Assembly (NCBI GenBank): GCA_013115135.1
Contig: JABANP010000073.1
Span: 105,574 to 169,573, forward strand
Reading direction: 5' to 3'
Source of the DNA: Perkinsus olseni
Taxonomy: Eukaryota > Perkinsozoa > Perkinsida > Perkinsidae
DNA length: 64,000 nt
The first letter of the stretch is position 1; every line of letters begins with the position of its first letter. Of the stretch, positions 1 through 10,319 are shown one piece after another. The notes under the pieces are model-generated. The model did not search any database. It was not told where the DNA came from and was given only the letters and a program-made list of their open reading frames with translations. The translations under genes and the position numbers were made by a program.

Positions 1-500
1 TCTCATCAGCTCAGCGTCCTTTGCAGGTACCGATAGTACGGCGAGAGGCAGCACCATCTGTATCCTCAGGGAGTGGTTGGGGAGCCACTAATGGGTAGGG
101 CATCTGCTCGGCCGACTGTTGTAGTGGACTCTCCTTCTCAGGAACACAGAGGCTCCGAACGTGGTGTTCGAGACAGCTTTGGACTGGCGGAATGCTCCCG
201 ATACGAAGCCGGATAAGCCTCTGGAGCCAGTGCAGTCCAGAAGGGGCGGCCGAGATAGATGGAATCACCGATGGAATGGCTATCATTATGGAGATGCCTC
301 GAGCCGCGGCAGGCGGGGATGGAGCTCTCGGGAGTAGACCACTGAGGGCTGTGTCTGTATTCCGTAATGTGTCAACGTTAAATTGGTTTCTCAACTTTCC
401 CTAGTTGCGTTGTTAGATTTCTAACCGCTGAGCGGTTGTCGGCAGACTCGAATGATCGGTGCCTGAGGGGGCGTGTGTACAGCAGGCTTTCTTTTGCTGT
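1..500. other. no gene identified
   Basis: No reading frame here has recognisable protein features, and both strands are broken by stops. It may be the promoter and 5' leader of the WW-domain gene that follows, or the tail of a gene lying off the window. Confidence 0.4.
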
Positions 501-510
501 ATGCCGTTCT

Positions 511-1740
511 ATGGTGGTGTTCTTCCTGGCCCAGAAGATCAAGAATTGGTGGGAGCAGGACACCGAGTCCTCTGACGGCTCCCTAAGCAGCCATGACGAT
601 GAGGAGGATAGTGAAACCCCCACCTCCTCAGTGAAGAGTAGCCTATCTCGCGGTGCTTCGCTCCGCTAAGTACGCTATGTGCTTCCTCAGTGACCGTAGC
701 CCAGCGGCCGTCCGGGTTGCCTCCCGTTCCGGTGTCTCCGCGGCCCTCGTGGGAGGAGGGTGGTCCGGTACTGTCGATAAGCGATGACGAGGTGTATGAT
801 GATGACGACCAGCTTACTCCACGGGTAGTCGCGTGTGGACGCTCCTCGGCGTAGCGGAAGGCTCGGCAGGCTGGCGCTACCGAGTCCATGGCGGTATTGC
901 GAGCCCGCCGAGACTATGCCCTATCCCTTGGCATCGACCCTTCCACCATACGCGACGGTGAGGGCCGTAAGGCGTTCTTTGCTCTCGACCCGCAGCGCTC
1001 AGGTGCCTCCCCGAAAGAGCCTCTCGTGCGATTCATTGACGCATGCCTGAGGAGCCCACCACTGCCACCTGGATGGAGCGAGCATCGCCACACCGATGGA
1101 GAGACGGGCGATGAGATCATCTACTACTCGGATACGGTGACCGGTCGGTGATGTGGGCTCGATGATCTTCCGGCCAAGGGCCCTGTGGCTCAGGGGAGAG
1201 TACATGGACGCATCCCATCGACCACGCCGCCAAGCGCGCATTGGCTTGCATCAGCAGGATGGAGACGGAGGGCGTCGGGAGAACCGACCGTCTGACGGCC
1301 TCCCTGATGGATGAGCTCGATAGGTGCCGCCCTGCGACTGCCGCTCTGCGATCGCCGCGTCAGGTTTGCGGCGGGAGATAGAGTCACAGCCCTGTGAGTG
1401 GTCGGGCCTGTACTCCCTTCCCGATGGCACTGCGGCGTACCTGCACACCAATACCGGGAGAGTAACTACGGCCACGTTCAACTCCGCTCCGTCGGCTACT
1501 GCGCTTGGCAGGTCGTCCAGGAGCATCCAGCGTCCATACACGTCTACAGTGCCCGGATGATATGCTGGCTATTCTGTGTGCTCCGAGAGCCCATCGACGC
1601 GTCCCCATCCGGGTCGGCTCAGGCGTATATTTTCTCGATACCGGCCCCGCCACGAGAGCTACTGAACAGAGTATATCACCGCATTTATGCGACCTTGCAA
1701 ACCCCGACGGGTCCAACCTGATGAGGCCCCTACAGGCCCT
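511..1740 (+). CDS. CEP164-like WW-domain protein, multi-exon
   Basis: In CEP164-type centriole distal-appendage proteins an N-terminal WW domain follows a short helical segment. The segments seen are an acidic Ser/Asp-rich start (511-650; first methionine 511, an alternative at 501), a Glu/Asp stretch (690-824), then a helical part with YALSLGIDP and the WW core LPPGWSEH...YYSDTVTG (855-1143). A 50-nt GT-AG intron (1144-1193) separates this from ESTWTHPIDHAAKRAL, which supplies the second Trp and the closing Pro. Further introns fit at 825-854 (30 nt) and 1364-1389 (26 nt). After the second of these the frame reads EWSGLYSLPDGTAAYLH, a weaker WW-like element. The true 3' end is not clear; coding-like sequence stops being convincing near 1740. 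The WW call is strong and the CEP164 assignment moderate, resting on the GIDP...PLPPGW...WTHPID order. Confidence 0.6.
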
Positions 1741-2163
1741 CCCGCCGCACAGAAGGACGTCCGGCCTACCGGTAGCCTCGCGCAATTGTCTCGGTGCTGA
1801 GCCGACGCTCTTGCTCAGACGACCCTACCGGCCAAGCCCTGGACAGTTCGAAGTCGGACGCTGGCCTCCTCTAGAAGTTTATCATGCATTTTGTTTTTCA
1901 GGTCCGCAGGAGTGCCTCCAGCGGGAGTGTCGAGAGGGGACGGAGATGCTCTGGAGTAGAGAGGATGGTCTGCATGAAGCTAGCCCCCATTCTACAGGTT
2001 CACGTTCAACGCTGAGGGAAAGGAGTAGCGTCCCATCCACGGCTATGAGCGGGCCTGCTGCCATGCCACTACGTACAGCCCGGTGGTCGTACCCTTTCCG
2101 TACCCTCACCGTCTTCTTGTGTTGGCAGCGTCGAGACTCTGGGACCCCTCGTAGTGCACTCCA

Positions 2164-3916
2164 ATGGAGCGTCGTGTAGCGATCGATCTCGGCAGCGGCC
2201 TGGCCAAAATCGGCTTTGCTGGTAACCCCACGCCAGACTGCATCATTCCCAGCCTCGTTGCCACGCCGGTACGGGAGCATCGGAGTGCCTCTGGAGGAGA
2301 GTAGGCCCGGTTCTCAGTCGTGGGTCCTCTCAGCTTCTTCCCTTCCTCAGTTACTACGTAGGGAAATACGCAATGAAGTAGCCCGTCCTAGAGGGGCACT
2401 ATCGAGACTTGTCTGCCCTTCAGACTGCGGCTCTTCGATGCTGGATACTCTGTTCGGCCAGTGGTCCGGGATGGGCGAGTTGAAAGCCTGAGTGACTTGG
2501 TGTTGTTCGTTGACGCCTGCTGCAAGGAGTACCTCAAAGTGGACCCGATGGACTGCCACTTATTCTTTCGTGAGTTCTCGGGCGCCGGTGCCGAAGAGGT
2601 CCGTCCTGTCAGGCCTTGCCGGCCATGAGCTCCCCGATCGACCGGTCCCAGGTGAGTTCAGCTGCTCACTTCCATCGGAAGTCGTTAAATGCAGTTCATG
2701 CGCTCCCTGATGGTGTCACTATCGCCCCTCTCTATCACCATAGTGGACCAGTCCGTTGCCGCCCTGTTCGCCTCCGCAGGGCCCAACTGCAGTCCTGGAC
2801 GGCTCACCGGTAGGAGCTCTCCGCGAGAAGCCATCCTAGTACCTTCCCAGGTACCATTGTGGATATCGGCGAGAACCTCACCAAGATCATGTGCCTGGTC
2901 GGCCTGGTCTCTCGCACTCGGCGTGATCGCTTTCTCAGGTGGACGGGTACTTGGTGTGCAGCTCCGTCAAGGAGGAGGCCATCGGGGGTGCACAGATCTC
3001 CGAGATGATACAGCGGCACTTGGAGGCTCGCGAAGAGTAGGCCTTGGAATCGTCGTTGTCACACCTGTCTTCACCAGATTCAAACCGCTGAGCTCTTTGC
3101 GACGGCGTGACCGAGAGAAAGGCGATAGCCTCGGCCGTGCAGAAGATCAAACATGGCAGCTGCTATCTGGCGGCCAGCCCGGTCGACGAGGCCCTCAGAC
3201 TCGATGAAGGTCCCGCTCACTCACGACTCTTCTCCCCACAGGTCTGCTGCAGATCCAAAACTGGCCAAGAGGAAGCTGAGAAGCGAAGCATATGGTTGGG
3301 AGTACTCAGTGTGCTACGAAAGGTTCATAGCTCCCGAGATACTTTTCGAACCCGTAAGATACCTCGCTCACTGTGAAGGATTCTTCCCACCTGTTGATGC
3401 AGGCAATTTCCTGTGGAGCCGAGAGGGATGCAACGCCACTGCCAGTACTGGTGGATGATGCGATACAAGCTGCTCCTATTGATTACCGGGCCAAGCTCTA
3501 CTCGGTAGGCCCCGGTACACCGCCCGACACAATCGCCCTGTCAGAATATCGTCCTGTCGGGAGGCTCGACGATGTTCACAAATTTCGACCGGAGACTTAA
3601 ACTCGAGCTGAAGGTGAGCTCAGCCGCACCAGCACCGGTATTCTTCTCGGCTGCCAGATGCTCACTTCCGCGCGCCACAAAACTAATATAGCGAGTAGCA
3701 TAGGGATCAAGTCCACCGGTCAGAATGCAGTATGGCTCGGCACGAGCCTCATCGCTCAGCAGGTGGAGGCATCTACTGCGTGTCACCGTCAGGCTGCTGT
3801 TTCAGGCTGATTTCGATAAGCCGGCTATGATGCGAATTAAACACGATGAGTTCGTTAAATTCGGTGTCCGTTATGAGCAGACACTTTCCAGCATGCAGGA
3901 GAATATGGGCCTGTAA
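2164..3916 (+). CDS. ARP3: Actin-related protein 3 (Arp2/3 complex subunit), 13 exons
   Basis: Arp3 is one of the two actin-like subunits that nucleate branched actin filaments in the Arp2/3 complex. The gene starts MERRVAIDLGSGLAKIGFAG (phosphate-binding loop 1), followed by PDCIIPSLVA, DYYVGKYAM, TGTIVDIGENLTKIM (loop 2), YERFIAPEILFEP, PIDYRAKLYSNIVLSGGSTM and AVWLGTSLIAQQ, and ends GL-stop. Exons fit at 2164-2300, 2351-2377, 2424-2569, 2599-2651, 2695-2809, 2851-2897, 2939-3036, 3118-3209, 3253-3353, 3403-3504, 3545-3613, 3658-3762 and 3806-3916. They total 1203 nt, exactly 400 residues plus stop, against about 420 in animals and yeast. Introns are 29-81 nt, all GT-AG. The AGN..P..IIPS and PID..LY.NIVLSGG motifs favour Arp3 over actin or Arp2. 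The DIGEN loop departs from the usual DSGDG, so nucleotide binding may be altered. Confidence 0.88.
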
Positions 3917-4164
3917 CATGTTTCTCTCCAATCACCATCTCGCAGTGTTCATGGATGGTGATTTTCCGAATGGGGCGAGAGCGCTATCCGAGTACGTGTG
4001 CCTTATCCCCTACGGGGGACTTCTAGGCGAGGCCCACCTCCGCACCAGCCGGCCTCTTCACTCTGCGATTGAAATTGCCCAGTATTTTCTTTGCCTATTG
4101 ACAATCACTGCGCCCAACGCGACAGTCCCCATATGAAGCATAAGGTGAAACACAAATGAAGGGG

Positions 4165-4736
4165 CTAGTGGTCTTTCCGCGACGCCGCAGCCTTCTCGGC
4201 GCACTGCTTGTAGGAGTCCACCAAATCTGATCGTAGAATCAGCATTCCAACCCTCAACACTAGCCGGCCCTATCCTTCCCACCTTTACAATCCAGCTTGT
4301 CCTCATGGTCCTGATAACACTGATAAACTGCCTGTCTTGCGTAGTCGCAAACATCGTCTCGTCGATGCGCCCTAAAACCGCATGTCCATCTTAAGGATAT
4401 TATGAAAAATATGGGAAAATGAAACTACCAATAATCATATTTAACATTATAGGAGTCTAGGGATATAAAATATATTAAACCTGTCCTGAATACGACAGCC
4501 TGCACATTACGGAGGGTATTTCTCCTTCAAGTCCGTAGTCTTCTCGTGCATGGACTTCGTCATCGAATCAGCCATTTGCCGGAACTTCTCCGCCTCATTG
4601 ACGAAGGCCCTGGTTTGCGCATCCTTACCATCCCCTTCCGACCTGAGAACTAACCGTCCACAGATCGGAGATGGAGCAGAGAATAGCCTTACGCGCGTTT
4701 GGCATCTTCACTTTCGCCGGCTCCGAGACCACCCAT
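4165..4736 (-). CDS. Twin-CX9C (CHCH) protein, MIC19/CHCHD3-like, 4 exons
   Basis: CHCH proteins are imported into the mitochondrial intermembrane space and folded by two disulfides; MIC19 types belong to the MICOS cristae complex. Read on the minus strand, the gene starts MGGLGAGESEDAKRA. It continues through a charged helix (FVNEAEKFRQMADSMTKS...KEKYPP), joins across an AT-rich GTAATG...TTAAG intron, and ends in a CHCH fold: CDYARQAVYQC (CX9C), then CKDLVDSYKQC (CX9C), EKAAASRKDH and stop. All three introns keep phase, giving about 100 residues. It converges on Arp3 with a gap of about 250 bases and is the last of a run of minus-strand genes. The CHCH domain is clear; the MIC19 assignment rests on the charged helix before it and on spacing. 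COX-assembly CHCH proteins are the alternative. Confidence 0.7.
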
Positions 4737-5021
4737 AGCCGTGGAAACATGCATGCTGTTTCTGACACGGAGAAATCGAACACCACGGATAACCACTCCG
4801 CCGGACGGAATATCTATGACCTTGCCGCATACGAGATGTACGGTACCACATTATGACGTTAAGGTGGTGACGTATACGTACTTCTCACATAGAGATTAGT
4901 AATCAATATCGTTCAGTACTGCAGAAATTGTGCTGTAGCAGCACTGCTGCTACTTTTAGTCTGATCTATCGCGGCCAGTAATTGTATTGCGAAAAATGCG
5001 AAGGCTCATGCAGCCGCTGAC
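4737..5021. other. intergenic, no gene seen
   Basis: This lies between the start of the CHCH gene and the end of the acidic-tail exon, both on the minus strand. It probably holds the CHCH promoter. No coding or repeat signal was seen. Confidence 0.4.
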
Positions 5022-5290
5022 TCACATGTCATAATCATCATCATCTTCACTGCCATTCCCCTCGGACCCCGCTGGCGGCTCATCAGCACCGTCCTCATAC
5101 TGTGTGCCTTCCTTTCCTGCAGACTGCAAAAATGCGTCGGTGTATATAACCTGGTTCGGGTAAAGGGAGTTTTCTCCTCCTCCTTTTCTTCCGGCTGTGA
5201 AGCGCTGGCTCCCATACTTAGTAAAAACAAGCTGAGCGCCCCGAAGACTACACCAAGGCCTACCGAAAGGATCCACAACGCAATAATAGC
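5022..5290 (-). CDS. Unresolved exons: one membrane helix and an acidic tail
   Basis: The minus strand reads a hydrophobic stretch (AIIALWILSVGLGVVFGALS). A possible 24-nt GT-AG intron then leads to a second frame, ENSLYPNQVIYTDAFLQSAG, ending GSEDDDDYDM and stop. The result looks like the C-terminus of a single-pass membrane protein. There is no ATG before the helix, and the exon begins only a few bases after the XAP5 stop. A 39-nt GT-AG intron that removes the XAP5 stop would fuse the two in frame, but XAP5 proteins normally end soon after WEPYDP. Either this is a fusion or splice variant, or a separate gene whose start I cannot find. Confidence 0.4.
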
Positions 5291-5296
5291 CAAATC

Positions 5297-7534
5297 TCAG
5301 GTTAAACTCTGCAGCTTGGCTTTTGACTCAGCACTAGCGCTTTTGGTGGGGTCGTACGGTTCCCACTTGTTCGCCGGAAACACATGCTTGTTCTCCTCGT
5401 ACCATTTCCGATCGACGATTTTACCTGAGGGACTTGGTGACAATGATGAGCCCTGATCAATCTCACCTGGATTGCTTCTGTTCTTGGTCGCCCGAATGTC
5501 ACCAATGCCCAAACCGCCATCATCTACCTCGAACTGGTACAGGGGCCTGATGCAGAGAGGGCGTATCATGGACACGCTCAAGCTCAACTTGGAGGGAAGC
5601 ACGGAGCGTATATGCCAGTCTGCTGAGTCATATAGCATTTACAATAGTGAACGATTGGTCCACAGCTGAAACGACCACACTATTTCCCGATAAACTCCGT
5701 GGATTGCCATTCTGTTTCACAAAGGTTTCCATTCCAATTTCAGGTGATTGATATTTTACCTCCCTAGAAAAATATCACAATTTTCCGATTCCTCCTCTGT
5801 CTTTCCGCCCGGAATAATATGAAACCGAGGAGAAAATTTCTGGAATCGATCGGGAAATGATTTAGTCGTAGTCGCTGAGGAGAACGAAAGGCATCAGTTA
5901 TCTTACAGTCCGTTCACTTGGCTTCGGGCCTCATCCCTTATCAGAGCATGGAAGGTCAAATTGCCGGGGAGGATGACGTCCTCCTTCACGAACAGCAGCT
6001 CATCCCAGGAGCTCCCTAACAACACCAAACGGCATGCTCCTGCTCCAACAGTCACCCCGCCACAACTCACCGCCGATGTTGCGGCTCTTGAGCTCAGGGA
6101 AATCTGCCTCCAGCTGCAAGGAAGCGCATGATAGAGGAAGCCGGCGGCTACTTGGGACCTACCTGGTCCTTGCATCGTGCCAGGAAGTCCGTAACGGTAC
6201 AGCCCTGCGTGACTCCGATGGTCCGCCGATGATTGGTGCCGTTAAAGTAGCTGTAAGTGACCTTCAGTGGCAGCCCTGCTCAACACGGTTGTGGAGTTTC
6301 TTTCTGTCCTAGTACAAACTCACCTTTCTGTTTTTCCTGTTCCTCGTAGTACTCCCTCACGAGCCTTTGTCTATCGTGTTCGAGAGTGGCGTCTCTCTCA
6401 GCATCGGGAAGGAAGTCTGTCTTCGCATTCGGGTCCTGTACGAAGAGTCGGTCACGGACGGCGATATAGAATCCCGAAGTCCTCTCCGAAAATGCACAGA
6501 ACATAGCAATTAGTCAATTTGTCTCCTATCAGCACTCCCACCTCCGGTCGAGATACTCAAATCGAGCGTTCGGAGGCTTTGAAAAGCATTCCACCCAAAG
6601 GAAGATCGATAACTACTACGAGGTCTCTGTCGCCGAGGGCCTATCCATATGATGCGGCGTTTTCATGGCCACCGAGGAAAGGCAGTGGTCTAGCCTACGT
6701 CCCTCACTACCTTCTTCAACTTGGGTATGACGGCCTCCTTCTGAGCTCCCTCGCTGTCCTCAGCCTCACTACTACTGGAATCGTCTTCCTCCTCATCACA
6801 GAACGACAGAGCCACCTTGTTTATCGACTTGCGTTTCTTAGCTACCGGAGGCTCGCCTACCCGACAAAGACAAGCCATCACGGTAGAGGCTATTTTCCGA
6901 TTCGAGCATTGTGGAGGAGCAGCAATCGGTGGGGTCCTTACTCTTGTGTAAGGGTAGTGCATCATCTGTCGGGTGCGCCTCTCCTGCCATTTCCTCCTTC
7001 AGAAGGTCGTCTATCTTCTTCCGCTTGGCCAAGTAATCAGACCTGCCCACCCGAACGTAGCCCAGTAAGAACACAATCTCCCCACGGCTACTACCGTGAC
7101 TGCAGGCCGACCGTCTGCTTACTGAACTCAGCCTCCAACGTTTCCAGCTTGCTCGTTGCCGCGGAGGGGGCCATGGCTCTGCAAGTGGATGGTGACACCA
7201 TCGACTTAGCCTACCCTATACCACCTCTTAGCCAACTTTTCCGTCTGATGTTCAATATCCTTCCGCTCCTTCGTCAACTTATCGCGGCTGGCCTGAGGTG
7301 CAGAGTCAATTACGCATGAGGATGGCTAACCAAATACTCTGCCGTGGTCTCCGAATCGGACTCTCAAGTGGAAGATACGCCCAGCCGACGACCGTACAGA
7401 AGGCAGCTAGCTTCCGCTATTAATCACCCATCGCCCTGCCCCTCTGTTACTACCTCTCGCTGTTTGAGTAGCTTGTAAGCCCTCTGATTCTCACATGACT
7501 GGATAGTCTGAAGGACAGCATTGCCGGACTCCAT
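5297..7534 (-). CDS. XAP5/FAM50 family nuclear protein, multi-exon
   Basis: XAP5/FAM50 proteins are conserved nuclear proteins tied to splicing, chromatin and, in ciliates and green algae, cilium gene expression. The minus-strand exons follow the family order: MESGNAVLQTIQSCENQRAY..LLKQRE (start codon 7534-7532); then ASRDKLTKERKDIEHQTEKLAKR after a 160-nt intron; LETLEAEFSKQTVGL; an AKKRKSINKVALSFCDEEEDD acidic segment; DPNAKTDFLPDAERD; KVTYSYFNGTNHRRTIGV; DELLFVKEDVILP; and the hallmark RKWYEENKHVFPANKWEPYD before the stop. These correspond to the N-terminal helices, the KxLSF acidic region, the TxFLPDR block and the C-terminal XAP5 domain. Introns are short GT-AG. The order and motifs are unmistakable; some internal splice sites were not fixed. 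Confidence 0.85.
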
Positions 7535-7727
7535 CGTGGACAAGTCAACAACTGAGCCACTCCCCAGGCCTCGACTTTAACACTGTAACGCAGCGCTCCG
7601 GCCATAAGGCGAGGAAACAGTATTGGTATTGGACGTTTGACGTTGGTGGTAAAGGAACAGCCTAGTCGGTGATAGGGATACCTATCAAGAACGACGGTAG
7701 GAATTTCGTGGCGCGTGACGCTTTGCA

Positions 7728-9310
7728 TTACAGGGACTGTCCATTAAACAGCCAGCCCCATTGACCACACGCCGTACTACCTTCCTTCTTCATCCTCTTC
7801 TCCAGCTGATCGACAGCAGCATACGCCTCCTCCCGCTGCATATCCTCAGTCCTGGTATTCTCGCCGATTTTGTACATCCACGTGCGGACCTCCGGCACCC
7901 ACTCCTTCACCGGAGTCTTCAGGAGCAGGGACAGGTAGATCTCATCCACGACCGCCTTCACACTGCAGACTCGAACGCACTTGATCCAGGGACGCAGCAA
8001 AGTGAAATCCGTCGTGAGAACGGCGCTCTTGGAGTCATCGTCGACGGCTTTGATCTCAGCCGCCCATTCGTCCCAGAAGACACGAGCACAATGCATCACT
8101 ACAGAGGGAGTGCCTGATAACACTGGAGATCAAACCGCCTCCCGGAGTGGTTACCATGGCGGGGATGCAGCTCGAACAGATAGAGATGAACACTCCGCCT
8201 CATTCTGCAAGGTCTATTGAAGCGCATTTCTCGACTCAATCCGGCTCGAGTGTTGAGCAACGAGATTTGAATAAGGCTGCTGGGGGAGAGGCAACGCCGG
8301 AGAGTCTCCGTGGATGTCTTATCAGGTCCATGAACGAAAGCATAAACACGAGCAGCACGGGACGAGAGAATTCTCGTAAGACTACTAACGGTAGTTCTGA
8401 CTATGGAACCGCCATCGCAAATAGAGGCTCAGTTCCATCGCGTCCATGGCGTGGAAAGCAGCACCCTCGTTGGTCCGCCCCGTTCCAAGTGCGCCATGCA
8501 CTACATTTCTTCCTATCTAGAATATCCTCATCCAACAGTCTCCGGAGAGAGTCGATGCTCTGGACCTTCATGGAGTGATTCAGGAGCTCTGCTACGGCAA
8601 TACGTAGAAGGAGCTGGTACTTGTTAATGCGGTGCTTATCCAACTGAGATTAGCGTCACGCGCCACAAAATTGCTGGTCGAAAGAGTTGCTACCTTTTCC
8701 CACTGCTCATTGACGGTGAACCAAAAGGCCTTCCACCATAACAAGTAGGCGGCCTCGTCCGTGAAGACCCGAGACAGCTGAACCATCTGGGCCGCAGTCT
8801 GGCGAGGATGGCGATAAGAGGACGGCACGATTACACAGCCATGCATATTACATTCTGCTGCACTCCTCGACCATCGGCCATCCATAGTACGAACCAAAGT
8901 CCACGCCAGAGCTTCCGAGCATCGTGCTCGCCGAGAGACTTCCAGTGGGAACCTTCATGGGGGATGACCGGCAATGCGAGAGACCCCCTGCTTACCGAGC
9001 CATCTAGCAAGCATCTTGAAGCCCTTAACTCTGACGGCAGCATCTGTATGGGACAGCCTCTTTCCGAAGTCCAATGGCTCTTGGAGGTCCAGTTTTTCCC
9101 TAGGCTCGACCGGGCCAGTTTTCGCCCGCTTCGCCTTCTCCCTGAGAATGCCATCTCATTTCCGCACGCTTCGAAAAAATATTACCTGACGGGCACCTCG
9201 GCTGAGGGCTGAGGTCGCTTCAACGGGGAGGGAGTAGGGCGGCCCTCCTCCTGCTGCTTCTGTTCGGTTGCTTTGACTGGTGAAGAAGTTCTGAACGGCG
9301 GCAGCGTTTC
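7728..9310 (-). CDS. RRP1: RRP1/Nop52 ribosomal RNA processing protein
   Basis: Nop52/Rrp1 is a nucleolar protein needed for 27S-to-25S/28S pre-rRNA maturation of the large subunit. On the minus strand the visible exons run FGKRLSHTDAAVRVKGFKML, ARKLWRGLWFVLWMADGRG, FTDEAAYLLWWKAFWFTVNE, DKHRINKYQLLLRIAVAELL, RRLLDEDILDRKK, then TLLRPWIKCVRVCSVKAVVDEI and a C-terminal helix (DQLEKRMKKEG). Family hallmarks are KLWKGLFYCMWMSDK, the FW.T...EW segment and the LDKFYML segment. A Gln/Pro-rich stretch (about 9190-9310) reads open upstream and may be the first exon, but I did not find a start codon that joins cleanly, so the 5' limit is approximate. The stop at 7728-7730 is about 190 bases upstream of the XAP5 start. 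Confidence 0.75.
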
Positions 9311-9417
9311 GTGGTTGACGAATCATGCACCCAACAGAGCTCCTAGGTCAGGGATGATACGCTGTCTTCCCTCGAGGCTGTTCCTTTCCCTATTAATTCA
9401 ACTCCCGTCACCCGTTA

Positions 9418-9621
9418 CTACACATCCTCCCTCTCGGACTCTTCTTCCACCATCTCCTGTTCTCCACAGTGAGCGTCCCCGCAGTGGCAGTGGGCGTGCT
9501 CGTGCAAGATCTCCTCGAGTATCCGAGCCTGAAGCCTGCTGGTCTCGAGCCCCGCCACCTCACAGCCTATTACCTTCCTTCGCCGAACGAGCTTGTTGAT
9601 CCTCTCACTGGCGGAGGACAT
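9418..9621 (-). CDS. Small His/Cys-rich protein, 67 residues
   Basis: A short uninterrupted minus-strand frame starts at ATG 9621-9619 with MSSASERINKLVRRRKVIG. It continues through a helix with a regular Leu/Ile pattern ([18 protein letters not shown]) into HAHCHCGDAHCGEQ and an acidic end (MVEEESEREDV). The clustered His and Cys residues could bind a metal. I do not recognise a family. Its position at the head of the minus-strand run and its protein-like composition favour a real gene; a chance frame is the alternative. Confidence 0.45.
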   Translation of the reverse strand: MSSASERINKLVRRRKVIGCEVAGLETSRLQARILEEILHEHAHCHCGDAHCGEQEMVEEESEREDV

Positions 9622-9837
9622 TATTGTAGTGACGGAAAACAACCAGCGTCTACAGTAACAGCAGCACTCTGCGCCAAGCCCGGCGGCCGTGCACGGACCG
9701 GAGGTACTGCGCCGATGAGCGCACTTCCGAGACAGGTAGGTGTTGAGCAGCAGCGTTAGTTGACTGGTACAACTCCTCTTGATAAACCTTCACAGGGATC
9801 GAAGCATTCGCGCGTTGCGAAAAAATGTTCGGAGAAG

Positions 9838-9925
9838 TGTTAGCCGCAGGGATCGAACCTGGAAGAGAATTCTCGCTCGCCCAAGTTTTGCGGCGCGTGA
9901 CGTTTACCATCTGCGCAACATGCTT
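9838..9925 (-). other. tRNA-like sequence with pol III box motifs
   Basis: On the minus strand TTGCGCAGATGGTAAACG resembles a tRNA A box and GGTTCGATCCC is a perfect B box about 45 bases on. The T-loop stem pairs at four of five positions, but no matching acceptor stem or anticodon arm could be drawn. This is most likely a decayed tRNA or a tRNA-derived SINE head. Confidence 0.35.
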
Positions 9926-10319
9926 CTTGCGTTGCTTCTTTGGTCGCGTTTTCTTCTTTTAGGCCCTTCGTCGGCCAACTCTGGTCGCTCTACCTTCCTT
10001 GTAGGTGCCTGGTCGCCTCAATAAGCGGCTGTGACCTAGTCATCTCTCTGGTTCGCAGTAAGGGGGCCCTTCGGGGGCCGGTCGTTTCATTTTGCGACCG
10101 TAGCAGCCGAGACGGGGACTGTGGTGGCAAGCGGGTACCGTCTCGTAGCTCGGGGTGGGGTGAGCTGACTCCAACCATTGAGGGGGCTCCTGAGGCCGCT
10201 CCAACCCCTCAGGCGTCTGAGAGTGTCCTTCCCTCGCCAGCAGTCCTCTGTGTGTTCGTGGAAGGCTTTCGGAGGCCACTGGTCGCTCCAGGTCGCGTTG
10301 GCTTCCCCTTCTTAATGCT

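Noticed and set aside
5022..5276. Calnexin-type membrane tail
   Set aside because: Only a helix and acidic tail are present; no calnexin lectin or P-domain motifs lie upstream.
3670..9900. Recurring CACGCGCC(A/G)CAAAA words as a dispersed repeat family
   Set aside because: One copy is coding sequence in Arp3 and similarity does not extend beyond about 15 bases, so chance or codon bias suffices.
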